64,000 bases of DNA from Chryseobacterium gregarium DSM 19109. GTDB taxonomy: Bacteria; Bacteroidota; Bacteroidia; Flavobacteriales; Weeksellaceae. A program made the translations under genes and the position numbers. The DNA lies in the NCBI RefSeq assembly GCF_000430845.1, contig NZ_AUMU01000014.1, forward strand, positions 62,001 through 126,000, in the 5' to 3' direction. Under the pieces are notes generated by a model. That model did not search any database. It was not told where the DNA came from and saw only the letters and a program-made list of their open reading frames with translations. Shown piece by piece: positions 1 to 8,744 of this stretch. Numbering within the stretch: the stretch's first letter is position 1; each line of letters opens with the position of its first letter.

Positions 1-2136
1 TTTGTGCTTGTATTTCTTGTGGTGTATATTTTCCTCCAGGATTTCAGGTCGACCTTAATTCCTGCGATTGCCGTTCCGGTAGCGATTATCGGTACGTTCT
101 TCTTCCTTCAGCTGTTTGGATTCAGTATTAATATGCTGACCTTGTTTGCATTAGTTCTCGCCATCGGTATTGTGGTGGATGACGCGATTGTGGTGGTGGA
201 AGCGGTCCATTCCAAAATGGAGCATACGGGAATGCCAGTGGAACAGGCCACGGTGCACTCGATGAGTGAAATTTCCGGTGCGATTATTTCCATTACCTTA
301 GTGATGTGTGCCGTATTTATCCCGGTAGGTTTCATGCAGGGCCCGGCGGGGGTTTTCTACAGGCAGTTTGCCTTTACCCTGGTCATTGCGATTATGATCT
401 CTGCCGTTAATGCCTTGACATTAAGTCCGGCTTTATGTGCCATGTTTTTAAATGATCCTCACGGAGAACACGATAAAAAAACAGGTTTTGGAGCAAGATT
501 TTTCAACGCATTCAATGCAAGCTTCAATAATATGACCAGAAAATACATCTACAGCCTTAAATTTTTAATCAAAAATAAATGGGTTGCGATCGGTGGTCTG
601 GCCGTTCTGATTGCGGCAAGTGTTTTCTTAATCAATAAAGCGCCGTCAGGATTTATTCCGACAGAAGACCAGGGTTTCGTTTTATATGCGGTGAATACGC
701 CTCCGGGAAGCTCACTGGAAAGAACGCATAAAGCAACGGAACAGATTGATAAAATCATCAACGGTGAAAAAGCAAAAAACCACCTTTGGGTAGCCGACGG
801 AATGAACTTCATCAGTAATTCCAATGCTTCTCCATATGCGGCAGGTTTCATTAAACTGAAAGATTACGAAGACCGCGGCGAAATGAAAGATCCGGATCAG
901 ATTGCAGCCGCATTAACAGGAAAAGTAGCGCAGGTGAAGGATGCCAATGCCTTCTTCTTCAACTTCCCTACGGTGCAGGGATTCGGTAACGTTTCCGGTT
1001 TCGAATTTATGCTTCAGGATAAAAACAACGGTTCTTTTGAGCAATTGGGAACCACCACCCAGGCATTTATCGGAGAACTGATGAAACGCCCAGAAATTGC
1101 ATTTGCCTTTACCACCTACGCAGCCGGGAATCCGCAGTATACCATTGATGTGGATTCTGATAAAGCTAATCAACTGGGCGTTTCCATCACGGAACTGATG
1201 CAGACCATGCAGATTTACTACGGAAGCAGTTTCGTATCGGATTTCAACAGATTCGGGAAATATTACAGAGTAATGGCGCAGGCAGATATTCCTTACCGTA
1301 CCGATGCGAATTCCCTGGAAGGAATTTATGTTAAAAATAAATCAGGCGAAATGGTTCCGGTAAAAACACTGGTAACCTTAAAAAGGACTTTCGGCCCTGA
1401 AACAGTGACCAGAAACAACTTGTTCAATGCAGTTACCATCAACGGAACCCCTAAGCCAGGCTACAGTACCGGAGATGCAATTAAAGCAGTGGAAGAAACT
1501 GCTGAGAAATCACTGCCGAGAGGTTTCGGGTATGAATGGACCGGGATTACCCGTGAGGAAATCAAAACAGGAGGACAAACCACTTTCATCTTCGCATTAA
1601 GTATCCTGTTTGTGTATTTCCTGCTGGCAGCGCAATATGAAAGTTACATCCTTCCGTTTGCCGTTATCTTGACGATACCGACAGGTATTTTCGGAGTATT
1701 CGCCTTCACGGGATTAGCCGGAATCGACAACAATATTTATGTTCAGGTCGGATTGATCATGCTCGTCGGATTGCTGGCGAAAAATGCCATCCTGATTGTA
1801 GAATTTGCCGTCCAGAGAAGGAAAGCGGGAAAATCATTGATCGAATCTGCACTTCAGGCTTCAAGATTACGTTTAAGACCGATTCTGATGACGTCGTTTG
1901 CCTTTATCGTGGGAATGCTTCCTTTGGTGTGGTCCCAGGGGGCAGCCGCAAAGGGTAACCACTCTATCGGAATCAGTACGGTGGGAGGAATGTTCACAGG
2001 CGTTGTCTTCGGAATCTTCATCATTCCGGTAATGTTTGTCATCTTCCAACATTTACATGAAAAAATGCCGAGCAGAAAAAAGAAAAGACTTCAGAAACAA
2101 AAACTGGAAGCCGAACTTTTGCCAACTGCCCATTAA
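1..2136 (+). CDS. RND (HAE1/AcrB-type) multidrug efflux permease, 5' truncated
   Basis: Inner-membrane proton-driven drug pump of the hydrophobe/amphiphile efflux family; it would work with a periplasmic adaptor (outside the window) and the outer-membrane factor that follows. About 711 residues are present. The reading frame is open at base 1, and the first residues match TM2 of AcrB, so roughly 340 N-terminal residues lie upstream. Visible hallmarks are the TM4 proton-relay pair in LAIGIVVDDAIVVVE, the TM10 lysine in GLLAKNAILIVEFA, and the GFIPTEDQG porter-domain motif. The protein ends in a basic tail (PSRKKKRLQKQK). Family assignment is secure; the substrate cannot be read from sequence. 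Confidence 0.95.
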   Translation, partial: FVLVFLVVYIFLQDFRSTLIPAIAVPVAIIGTFFFLQLFGFSINMLTLFALVLAIGIVVDDAIVVVEAVHSKMEHTGMPVEQATVHSMSEISGAIISITLVMCAVFIPVGFMQGPAGVFYRQFAFTLVIAIMISAVNALTLSPALCAMFLNDPHGEHDKKTGFGARFFNAFNASFNNMTRKYIYSLKFLIKNKWVAIGGLAVLIAASVFLINKAPSGFIPTEDQGFVLYAVNTPPGSSLERTHKATEQIDKIINGEKAKNHLWVADGMNFISNSNASPYAAGFIKLKDYEDRGEMKDPDQIAAALTGKVAQVKDANAFFFNFPTVQGFGNVSGFEFMLQDKNNGSFEQLGTTTQAFIGELMKRPEIAFAFTTYAAGNPQYTIDVDSDKANQLGVSITELMQTMQIYYGSSFVSDFNRFGKYYRVMAQADIPYRTDANSLEGIYVKNKSGEMVPVKTLVTLKRTFGPETVTRNNLFNAVTINGTPKPGYSTGDAIKAVEETAEKSLPRGFGYEWTGITREEIKTGGQTTFIFALSILFVYFLLAAQYESYILPFAVILTIPTGIFGVFAFTGLAGIDNNIYVQVGLIMLVGLLAKNAILIVEFAVQRRKAGKSLIESALQASRLRLRPILMTSFAFIVGMLPLVWSQGAAAKGNHSIGISTVGGMFTGVVFGIFIIPVMFVIFQHLHEKMPSRKKKRLQKQKLEAELLPTAH

Positions 2137-2534
2137 TATAAAGTGATTTACAAAACTCTGAGAAAATTAAGTAGGATTTTAAATGCAAAGAATTAAGAAA
2201 CATCCTGTGTATTAAAGGAAGCAAAGAAAAGCGACAAGTCGCAGATGAAGCAGAGTAATAATGATCAGCTTCTAACCATTAATTTAAAATTGATTAAAAC
2301 TTTACTCCCTAAAAATATCAAGAATTAAAATAAAACTTTGCGTTAAAAAATTAAAAATAGTTAAGCAAGCGATGTTAGCTGTTAAAGACTTATCTGCTAA
2401 ACAACTTTCTCAAAGTTTTGTAATCCATTAAAAGTCATATTAAAAAATTATGAAATCGATTTGGTTTGAAAAAAGTAAACCTAATGAAGATATCGCGATT
2501 GCCCATGACCTTTAAAAAAAATAAATATCTACCT
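2137..2534. other. Intergenic gap between pump and outer-membrane factor
   Basis: About 400 AT-rich bases without a convincing gene. The gap carries intergenic repeat copy A (2181-2350). Its length is unusual for a pump/outer-membrane-factor pair, so the second gene may rely partly on its own promoter; I saw no clear TAnnTTTG box close to the chosen start. Confidence 0.5.
2181..2350. repeat. Intergenic repeat bounded by GCAAAG/CTTTGC, copy A
   Basis: This block shares extended similarity with 4143-4299: both contain GCAAAGAAAA(G/A)CGACAA, then TTTACTCC and AAAAATATC, then a GATTAAAA-like stretch, and both end in CTTTGCG(T/C)TAAAAAA. The left edge (AAATGCAAAG) is an imperfect inverted copy of the right edge (CTTTGCGTT). 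It may be a non-autonomous mobile repeat or an RNA element; no coding capacity is seen. Confidence 0.6.
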
Positions 2535-3947
2535 ATGAAAAAAATTAAAAATATCATCATCGCATTTTCACTGGCTTTAGGTTCGGTCTCCTGTGTGTCA
2601 AAACTGGCATTCAAAGAACCGGAACCGGTACTTCCGGAACAGTTCCGGTATACCGCAACTGCCGATACCGCGAGTGTTGCCAGCCTGGAATGGAAACAGT
2701 TTTTCAGCGATCCGATTTTACAAAATTTAATCGAAAAAGGGATTAAGAACAATTACGACCTGCAGATTGCTTTAAAACAGGTTGCTTCATCACAGGAAAA
2801 ACTGAAACAGGCAAAATACCTTCAGTATCCGGATGTCGGTTTCGGAGTTTCCGCACAGATTTCAAGACCTTCGAAAAACAGCATGAACGGGCAGAGCTTA
2901 AATTTATTTTTAGGACAGAACCATGTGGAAGATTACAATGCTGCATTCAACCTTTCTTGGGAAGCGGATATCTGGGGTAAAATAAAAAACCAGCAGGAAA
3001 TGTCAAGGATGCAGTACCTGCAGACGTATGAAGCGACAAAAGCCATCCAGACCCAGGTGGTGGCAGCCATCGCCCAGGGATATTACAATTTACTGATGCT
3101 GGACAAACAGTTACAGATTGCAAAATCCAATTTGGAACTGAGCACAAATACCTTATCGATTACTGAGAAAATGTGGCAGAGCGGTGACACGACTTCGCTG
3201 GGGGTTCAGCAGGCCACTGCACAAAAACAGTCGACAGAACTTCTGATCACCCAACTGGAACAGAATATTGCCATTGAAGAAAATGCATTGAGCATTCTGG
3301 TGGGCGAAAATCCCAATAAAGTAGACAGGACTATCGAAATGTCCGATACTTCTTTGCCACAGGATATTTCTGCTGGGCTTCCGGCAGCCATGGTGAGCCG
3401 CCGTCCCGATGTCCGCCAGCAGGAACTGGTATTGCTGGAATCCAATGCAGCAGTCGGGATTGCCCAGGCCAGCATGTATCCGGCTCTGAGAATTACAGCC
3501 AACGGCGGCGTCAATTCATTTAAAATCGATAACTGGTTCCAGATTCCGGCATCTCTGTTCGGTTCTGTTTTAGGAGGTCTGACGCAGCCTATTTTTCAGA
3601 AAAGACAATTGAAAACGGATCTGAATGTGGCCAAAATCCAAAGGGAGAAAAATGTATTGGCATTCCGTCAGTCGGTTCTGAATGCAGTGGGTGAAGTTTC
3701 TGATGCCTTGGTATCCAATGAAAGTTTGAAAGTTCAGGAACAAAAAGCCAACGAACAGGTAGCTACCTTAAAAAACGGAATTAAAAGTGCCGAAATGCTG
3801 TATAAAGGTGGCATGGCAAATTACTTGGAAGTGATTACCGCTCAGGGGAATTCTCTTCAGGCCGAACTGAATCTTGCGTCCGTAAAAAGGCAGAGGCTCA
3901 GCAGCATTGTAGATTTGTACCGGGCTTTAGGCGGCGGCTGGAAGTAG
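2535..3947 (+). CDS. Outer-membrane efflux factor, NodT/OprM-type lipoprotein (TolC family)
   Basis: Trimeric outer-membrane channel that exports substrates delivered by the upstream RND pump. The ATG at 2535 was chosen over an upstream in-frame ATG because it starts a clean lipoprotein signal (MKKIKNIIIAFSLALG, then SVSC with the lipid-anchored Cys), giving 470 residues, normal for the family. Two outer-membrane-efflux repeats follow; the SRRPDVRQQELVLLESNA segment marks the second repeat, as in NodT/OprM proteins. It sits about 400 bases downstream of the permease on the same strand, consistent with a tripartite pump locus whose adaptor gene would lie upstream of the window. Confidence 0.93.
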   Translation: MKKIKNIIIAFSLALGSVSCVSKLAFKEPEPVLPEQFRYTATADTASVASLEWKQFFSDPILQNLIEKGIKNNYDLQIALKQVASSQEKLKQAKYLQYPDVGFGVSAQISRPSKNSMNGQSLNLFLGQNHVEDYNAAFNLSWEADIWGKIKNQQEMSRMQYLQTYEATKAIQTQVVAAIAQGYYNLLMLDKQLQIAKSNLELSTNTLSITEKMWQSGDTTSLGVQQATAQKQSTELLITQLEQNIAIEENALSILVGENPNKVDRTIEMSDTSLPQDISAGLPAAMVSRRPDVRQQELVLLESNAAVGIAQASMYPALRITANGGVNSFKIDNWFQIPASLFGSVLGGLTQPIFQKRQLKTDLNVAKIQREKNVLAFRQSVLNAVGEVSDALVSNESLKVQEQKANEQVATLKNGIKSAEMLYKGGMANYLEVITAQGNSLQAELNLASVKRQRLSSIVDLYRALGGGWK

Positions 3948-3971
3948 TTAATTTAATTATATTGTTAATGA

Positions 3972-4000
3972 AGTGCGGTCTTCCGGGATCGCATTTTTTT
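3972..4000 (+). terminator. Rho-independent terminator of the efflux locus
   Basis: Stem TGCGGTC / GATCGCA with a TTCCGG loop followed by seven T, 25 bases after the efflux factor stop codon. Confidence 0.75.
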
Positions 4001-4038
4001 ATTTTAACACTAAAAACTTATTCAGATAACCGTCCGCA

Positions 4039-4080
4039 TTGTCATTCAGAGTGAAATGCAGTGGAGCGTGGAACTTAAGC
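4039..4080. repeat. Degenerate GTCATTC...GAACTTAAGC intergenic repeat
   Basis: The segment GTCATTCAGAGTGAA..GTGGAGCG..GAACTTAAGC resembles the GTCATTCTGA(G)CGAA..GAATCT repeats often seen between genes in Bacteroidetes. Only one degraded copy is recognised here, so the assignment rests on memory of that pattern. Confidence 0.4.
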
Positions 4081-4142
4081 TGTATTTGTTAGAAAATCAC
4101 CATCGGATTTCTACGGAATAATAAAAAAGGGAAACTTATTCT

Positions 4143-4299
4143 AACGCAAAGTTTTGACATAAAAAATTATTATTCATTCAGCAAAGAAAAACGACAAAGC
4201 TATTGATAAAGACAGTTTTGTAAGAATCAATAAAATGGATTCAATTCTTTACTCCTTTAAAAATATCCAGGATTAAAAATACATCTTTGCGCTAAAAAA
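4143..4299. repeat. Intergenic repeat bounded by GCAAAG/CTTTGC, copy B
   Basis: Second copy of the element at 2181-2350. It begins AACGCAAAG and ends CTTTGCGCTAAAAAA, so the termini are inverted repeats of each other. Internal shared blocks are GCAAAGAAAAACGACAA, TTTACTCC, AAAAATATCCAGGATT. It lies immediately downstream of miaA and could contribute to its transcript end. Confidence 0.6.
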
Positions 4300-4306
4300 C
4301 TTACAG

Positions 4307-5227
4307 TTATTTTAAAGTTTCTTCATTGATATATTTAATTAAACCCTTAAAATCCTCTTCAGAATATCCCAACTGCAAATAATGAATATCATCCGCCTTC
4401 CGATACCAGGTCAATTGACGTTTTGCATACCTCCGGCTGTTTTTCTTAATCTCGGAAACGGCAAAATCCAAGTCCCATTCTCCTTCAAAATATTTGAACA
4501 ACTCAACGTAGCCCACTGTTTTCAGTGCCGTCAGGTCTTTAAACGGTTCAAGATTTTTTGCTTCATCCAGCAAACCTTTCTCCATCATTATATCCACTCT
4601 CCTATTGATCCGGTTGTACAATTCTTCTCTCGGTGCTTCGATTCCGATCCGTATGACGTTGAACTCCCGGGAATCCTGCGAAACCGCAATCTGTTCGGAA
4701 TATTTTTTATCCGTCTGCCAGATTACGTCAATCGCCCGCAAAAGCCTCCTATGATTGTGGATATCCACCGCTTCAAAATATTCGGGATCGAGCTCCTTCA
4801 GCAATTCCTGAAGTTTTTCTATGCCTTCATTTTCGAGAATTTCCTGTAACTTTTTCTGGTTGTCCTCGTCAGCTTCCGGCAAATCATTCAGACCTTCAAT
4901 GACCGCTTTTTCATACATCATGCTTCCTCCAACCAAAATAACAGTATTATATTTTTTAAAAAGTTCATTGAGTTTCCGCAAGGCATCTTCTTCATACTGC
5001 CCTATCGAATAATATTCCTGAATCGAAAGATGGCCGATGAAATGATGTGGCGCTTCTGCCAGTTCCTCTACTGAAGGTGCTGCAGTACCGATTTCCATCC
5101 CTTTAAAAAACTGCCGGGAGTCGCAGGAAACAATCTCCGTACTAAAATAGTTGGCCAGGTCAATGGCCAGCCGTGTTTTCCCTATTCCGGTGGGTCCGAC
5201 AACAGAAATCAAATTTTTCTTTTTCAC
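4307..5227 (-). CDS. miaA: tRNA dimethylallyltransferase MiaA
   Basis: Transfers a dimethylallyl group to N6 of A37 in tRNAs that read UNN codons, the first step toward ms2i6A. At 306 residues it has normal length. Visible motifs are the P-loop GPTGIGKT (residues 11-18), the SCDSRQFFKGMEIGTAAP segment that binds substrate tRNA and catalytic Asp, the HHFIGH motif, and ILVGGSMMYEKAV. The C-terminal KRQLTWYRK segment is typical. It stands alone on the minus strand, divergent from yicC, with intergenic repeat copy B right after the stop codon. Confidence 0.96.
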   Translation of the reverse strand: MKKKNLISVVGPTGIGKTRLAIDLANYFSTEIVSCDSRQFFKGMEIGTAAPSVEELAEAPHHFIGHLSIQEYYSIGQYEEDALRKLNELFKKYNTVILVGGSMMYEKAVIEGLNDLPEADEDNQKKLQEILENEGIEKLQELLKELDPEYFEAVDIHNHRRLLRAIDVIWQTDKKYSEQIAVSQDSREFNVIRIGIEAPREELYNRINRRVDIMMEKGLLDEAKNLEPFKDLTALKTVGYVELFKYFEGEWDLDFAVSEIKKNSRRYAKRQLTWYRKADDIHYLQLGYSEEDFKGLIKYINEETLK

Positions 5228-5497
5228 TGCGCTAATTTACGAAATTGAGCGTATTTGAATTTTTAATTTTCAACCACAAAAGCACATAAAGTTTAACGTG
5301 AACCGTTAATAATATTTACATTGTAAAGATTCATTGAGAAGATCCATCTGATTTTCAAGCATTTTGCCAAAGGTAAAGCTTATCTTAATATTGTTATCCT
5401 CTTAATTAAAATTTAACGGTCCAGAATAAATTAAAACTGAATCATCAGAAAAGAGAATGTTGAAATTTCATCTTATCGCACTATAGACTTAAATGTT

Positions 5498-5505
5498 TAT
5501 CTTTG
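5498..5505 (+). promoter_or_regulatory. -7 box TATCTTTG for yicC
   Basis: Perfect TAnnTTTG, 17 bases before the ATG of yicC. No clear -33 TTG was seen. Confidence 0.6.
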
Positions 5506-5522
5506 TATAACAATAGAAAACT

Positions 5523-6380
5523 ATGATTTTATCAATGACCGGATTCGGCAGGGCCGAGGATGTTTTTGAAGGGAAAAAGATTACCATCGATATCAAATCA
5601 CTGAACTCTAAGAGTTTTGATTTAAATATTAAAATACCTTTACGCTATAAAGAAAAAGAATTCGAGATCAGAAAAATTCTTAACGACAGAATCATCCGCG
5701 GAAAAGTGGACTGCTATGTCAACATAGAGAATCTTGAGGAAACCAATGATGTAAAGATCAATAAAAGCTTGATTGACTCCTATATCAATGAACTTCGGAG
5801 CATTGCATCAGACGCCCCGGATTTCGAATACCTGAAAATGGCGGTACGACTTCCGGATGCCATCACGTCAAGACCAGATGAATTGTCGGAAGGGGAATGG
5901 GAAGCGCTGGCAAAAATCGTTCATGCTGCGGTAAACCGTTTTGAAGAATTCAGAAAGACAGAAGGAAAAATCCTGCATGAGGAACTGAAAAGGAACCTCC
6001 AGAATATTGAAAAATATCTTGGTGCGGTCATTCCTTTTGAAGAAGTCAGAATCCAGAGCGTGAAAGAACGTTATCAAAAGTCACTGAAAGAATTTGAAAA
6101 TGTTGATGAAACCCGTTTTTATCAGGAAATGGCTTATTTTACCGAAAAACTGGATATTTCAGAAGAGAAAGTAAGGCTTGCCCAGCATCTGAAATATTAC
6201 AAGGAAGTTATGGACAATGAAGATTTCAACGGAAAAAAACTCGGGTTTATTTCTCAGGAAATCGGAAGAGAAATCAATACCTTAGGATCAAAAGCCAATC
6301 ACGCCGAAATCCAGAAACTGGTGGTGGTGATGAAGGATGACCTTGAAAAAATTAAAGAACAGACATTAAACGTATTATAG
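5523..6380 (+). CDS. yicC: YicC/YloC family endoribonuclease
   Basis: Member of the YicC family, reported to be RNases acting on structured or small RNAs. The 285-residue length fits. The N-terminal signature MILSMTGFGRAE (residues 1-12) and the C-terminal DUF1732 part (about 200-285, including DISEEKVRLAQHLKYYKE and GKKLGFISQEIGREINTLGSKA) are both intact. It is followed 69 bases later by gmk on the same strand, the usual neighbour order for yicC-like genes, so the two are probably co-transcribed. Confidence 0.93.
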   Translation: MILSMTGFGRAEDVFEGKKITIDIKSLNSKSFDLNIKIPLRYKEKEFEIRKILNDRIIRGKVDCYVNIENLEETNDVKINKSLIDSYINELRSIASDAPDFEYLKMAVRLPDAITSRPDELSEGEWEALAKIVHAAVNRFEEFRKTEGKILHEELKRNLQNIEKYLGAVIPFEEVRIQSVKERYQKSLKEFENVDETRFYQEMAYFTEKLDISEEKVRLAQHLKYYKEVMDNEDFNGKKLGFISQEIGREINTLGSKANHAEIQKLVVVMKDDLEKIKEQTLNVL

Positions 6381-6449
6381 ACATAGACCTATAGATTGGA
6401 GATATTAGACTGAATTCCCATCTCTTCAATCTAAAAATCTTTAATCTGC

Positions 6450-7013
6450 ATGGATAAAGTTATCATATTTTCAGCGCCGTCCGGAAGCGGTAAAACGACC
6501 CTAGTAAAGCATGCTCTGGAAGTATTCAGTGAGCTTCAGTTTTCCATTTCGTGTACAACAAGACAACCGAGGGGCAACGAACAGCATACAGTAGACTATC
6601 ATTTTCTGACCCCTGACGAATTCAGGCAGAAAATCACTGAGGAGGCATTCGTGGAATTCGAGGAAGTTTATGCCGATAAGTATTACGGAACATTAAAATC
6701 CGAAGTTGAAAAAATCTGGGAACAGGGGAAAGTGGTAATTTTCGATGTGGATGTCAAAGGCGGAATCTCTTTAAAAAAGTATTTCGGGGATAAGGCGATG
6801 TCGGTTTTCATTGAACCGCCTTCGGTTGAAGAACTGGAACGGAGATTGATCTTAAGGAATACGGATGATGCGGAAACCATCAGGATCCGCGTCGAAAAGG
6901 CAGAAGAAGAAATGTCTCATGCAAAGGAATTTGATAAAATCGTCATCAATACGGATCTGAACGAAGCCAAACAAGAAATAGAAAGTTTAATAAAAAAATT
7001 TATAGAAAGTTAA
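6450..7013 (+). CDS. gmk: Guanylate kinase
   Basis: Phosphorylates GMP to GDP using ATP in purine nucleotide synthesis. The 187-residue protein has the P-loop SAPSGSGKTTL near residues 8-18, the GMP-binding SCTTRQPRGNE motif and YHFLTPDEF, and the YYGT segment. Start is the ATG at 6450, directly after an intergenic run of ATCT-containing short repeats. It lies downstream of yicC and upstream of nadA. Confidence 0.96.
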   Translation: MDKVIIFSAPSGSGKTTLVKHALEVFSELQFSISCTTRQPRGNEQHTVDYHFLTPDEFRQKITEEAFVEFEEVYADKYYGTLKSEVEKIWEQGKVVIFDVDVKGGISLKKYFGDKAMSVFIEPPSVEELERRLILRNTDDAETIRIRVEKAEEEMSHAKEFDKIVINTDLNEAKQEIESLIKKFIES

Positions 7014-7065
7014 AGGCTGGATGTTGCAAGTCGGAAGCTTGAGGTTTAATACAATAACGTCAAAA

Positions 7066-7100
7066 TTCTAATTTCTAACTTCTAACTTCTAATTTCTAAT
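7066..7100 (+). repeat. Tandem heptamer repeat TTCTAA(T/C) x5
   Basis: Five contiguous 7-base units, TTCTAAT, TTCTAAC, TTCTAAC, TTCTAAT, TTCTAAT, between gmk and nadA. A looser ATCTAAA/ATCTTTAATCT relative precedes gmk at about 6420-6447. Confidence 0.85.
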
Positions 7101-7118
7101 TGTAAAATTGGGGTTGAT

Positions 7119-8138
7119 ATGAGTACCGAAACATTAGAAAAAGCGAAATCTGCAATTCCTGTAAGGGGATTCCTGGATATAAAAGATCTAATCATTCCTG
7201 AAGGGGAAGAATTGGTAAAAGCCATTCTTCAGCTGAAAGAAGAAAAAAACGCAGTGATTTTAGCGCATTATTACCAACCCGGCGAGATCCAGGATATTGC
7301 TGATTTCCTGGGAGATTCGCTTCAGCTGGCCAGACAGGCGAAGGATACCGATGCGGATATGATTGTGTTCTGCGGCGTACATTTTATGGCAGAAGCGGCA
7401 AAGATCCTGAATCCGACTAAAAAAGTAGTCCTTCCTGATACAATGGCAGGATGTTCCCTGGCTGACGGATGTTCGGGCGAAGGCCTGAGGAAAATGCGTG
7501 AACAGCACCCGAATGCCCTGATTGCAACATACATCAACTGTAATGCTGAAACCAAAGCTGAAAGTGACATCATCGTCACCAGCTCAAATGCTGAAACGGT
7601 TATCGAAGCTCTTCCTAAAGACCGCCCGATTATTTTTGCTCCAGATAAAAACCTAGGAAGGTACCTGTCACAGAAAACCGGACGCGATATGATCCTTTGG
7701 GACGGAAGCTGCATCGTGCATGAAGCATTCTCCATGGAAAGAATTGCGAAACAATTAGCTGATAACCCGGACGCCAAGTTAATTGCACACCCTGAAAGTG
7801 AAGAAGCCGTTTTAAAACTGGCCCATTTTATCGGTTCTACCTCTGCCCTGCTGAATTTCGTGGAACAGGATGACTGCCAGAAATTTATTATCGCAACCGA
7901 AGAGGGAATCCTGCACGAAATGAGAAAACGTGCCCCCCATAAAGAATTGATTCCGGCTTTGGTTTTTGACGAAAGCTGTAATTGTTCGGAATGTTTCTAT
8001 ATGAAGCGCAATACGATGGAAAAACTGTACTTATGTATGAAGTATGAACTTCCGGAAATTCTTATCGACGAAGAATTAAGGCTGAGAGCTCTGAAACCGA
8101 TCGAAGCGATGCTCAATCTTTCGAAAAGCATAAAATAA
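7119..8138 (+). CDS. nadA: Quinolinate synthase NadA
   Basis: Condenses iminoaspartate with dihydroxyacetone phosphate to quinolinate in de novo NAD synthesis, using a [4Fe-4S] cluster. The 339 residues include AHYYQPGEIQDIADFLGDS, FCGVHFMAE, the cluster-binding region PDTMAGCSLADGCS, the TYINCNAETKAESDIIVTSSNA segment, APDKNLGRY, and a C-terminal Cys-rich stretch CNCSECFYMKRNTMEKLY. NadB and NadC are not in the window. A strong hairpin terminator follows. Confidence 0.96.
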   Translation: MSTETLEKAKSAIPVRGFLDIKDLIIPEGEELVKAILQLKEEKNAVILAHYYQPGEIQDIADFLGDSLQLARQAKDTDADMIVFCGVHFMAEAAKILNPTKKVVLPDTMAGCSLADGCSGEGLRKMREQHPNALIATYINCNAETKAESDIIVTSSNAETVIEALPKDRPIIFAPDKNLGRYLSQKTGRDMILWDGSCIVHEAFSMERIAKQLADNPDAKLIAHPESEEAVLKLAHFIGSTSALLNFVEQDDCQKFIIATEEGILHEMRKRAPHKELIPALVFDESCNCSECFYMKRNTMEKLYLCMKYELPEILIDEELRLRALKPIEAMLNLSKSIK

Positions 8139-8141
8139 ATG

Positions 8142-8170
8142 AAAGGCTATCTGTTGAGGATAGCCTTTCT
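8142..8170 (+). terminator. Terminator after nadA
   Basis: Perfect 10-bp stem AAAGGCTATC / GATAGCCTTT with loop TGTTGAG. The trailing T-run is short (TTTCT). Confidence 0.8.
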
Positions 8171-8223
8171 CATGTTATTATTTAAAGCAATCTGCCTCTT
8201 TAGTTTTTAAGGATATTCACTTT

Positions 8224-8412
8224 CTAATCAGGCGAACATTCGTAACTCAATAAAACCTTTGGTTTACAGCATGCAGGAAGTGCATCGTAATCCTGACATG
8301 ATTTTGGAAATCCTGGTCCGTATGGTCCGGGCGGACATACATAATTACAGGTAGCCCCTCCATTTATTTCCTTTAGTTTTTCTCTTTTGATTTTTTTCAG
8401 GTTTTCTTTCAT
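8224..8412 (-). CDS. Cysteine-rich GG-leader peptide 1 (bacteriocin-like)
   Basis: A 62-residue peptide with leader MKENLKKIKREKLKEINGG and a predicted 43-residue core beginning ATCNYVC. The leader matches the double-glycine type cleaved by C39 peptidase domains of ABC exporters. The core has six Cys and shares the CPxGxYGPG and SCxDYxxLP motifs with peptide 2. It begins 30 bases after the peptide 2 stop codon with no promoter of its own visible, so the two are probably one transcript. No exporter, immunity or modification gene is nearby. Function (bacteriocin, signal or other) is inference. Confidence 0.8.
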   Translation of the reverse strand: MKENLKKIKREKLKEINGGATCNYVCPPGPYGPGFPKSCQDYDALPACCKPKVLLSYECSPD

Positions 8413-8442
8413 ATGATTATCTTTTTTTTGGACATAAAAAAA

Positions 8443-8652
8443 CTATTGTGGAACAGAGTCAACACAAAGGCTGCTTACAAAGACACAGTTTTTACAGCGG
8501 CTGGGCAACACGTTATAATCTTCACAGGAATGGTCAAAACCATTGGATGTCCCTCCCGGTCCATATCCTCCTGCAGGACAGCCGTTACAGCTAAGCGCTG
8601 CACCGTTTATTTGCCCCAGATATTCTCTCTTTAATTTTTTCAGATTTTTCAT
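8443..8652 (-). CDS. Cysteine-rich GG-leader peptide 2 (bacteriocin-like)
   Basis: A 69-residue peptide with leader MKNLKKLKREYLGQINGA, where Gly-Ala replaces the usual Gly-Gly, and a core with six Cys beginning ALSCNGCPAGGYGPG. It aligns with peptide 1 over CPxGxYGPG and SCxDYxxLPxxC, so the two look like duplicated copies. It is the promoter-proximal gene of the pair; a TATATTTA box lies 29 bases upstream. Likely secreted and disulfide-bonded after leader removal, which is family-based inference. Confidence 0.8.
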   Translation of the reverse strand: MKNLKKLKREYLGQINGAALSCNGCPAGGYGPGGTSNGFDHSCEDYNVLPSRCKNCVFVSSLCVDSVPQ

Positions 8653-8680
8653 ATTGATTTAATTTTTTGATTTGACCTAT

Positions 8681-8688
8681 TAAATATA
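8681..8688 (-). promoter_or_regulatory. -7-like box TATATTTA for peptides 2 and 1
   Basis: The minus strand reads AAAAGTGATATATTTAATAG, nearly the same as upstream of peptide 3, at the same distance from the start codon. The last base deviates from TAnnTTTG. Confidence 0.55.
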
Positions 8689-8744
8689 TCACTTTTACTA
8701 TATGCCACAATACTTATTATAAATTATTTCTTGTTATAGTGAAT

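Larger units (their letters stand above)
4001..4306. other. Repeat-rich intergenic stretch
   Basis: No gene is seen. It holds a degenerate GTCATTC-type dispersed repeat (4039-4080) and copy B of the GCAAAG/CTTTGC repeat (4143-4299), which abuts the end of miaA. Confidence 0.5.

Noticed and set aside
108..335. Antisense ORFs inside the RND permease and similarly in most other long genes
   Set aside because: They are shadows of strongly typed genes, lack family signatures and have no promoters; none was kept.
2466..2534. Upstream ATG for the efflux outer-membrane factor
   Set aside because: It would place 23 polar residues before the lipoprotein signal; the ATG at 2535 gives a proper lipobox.
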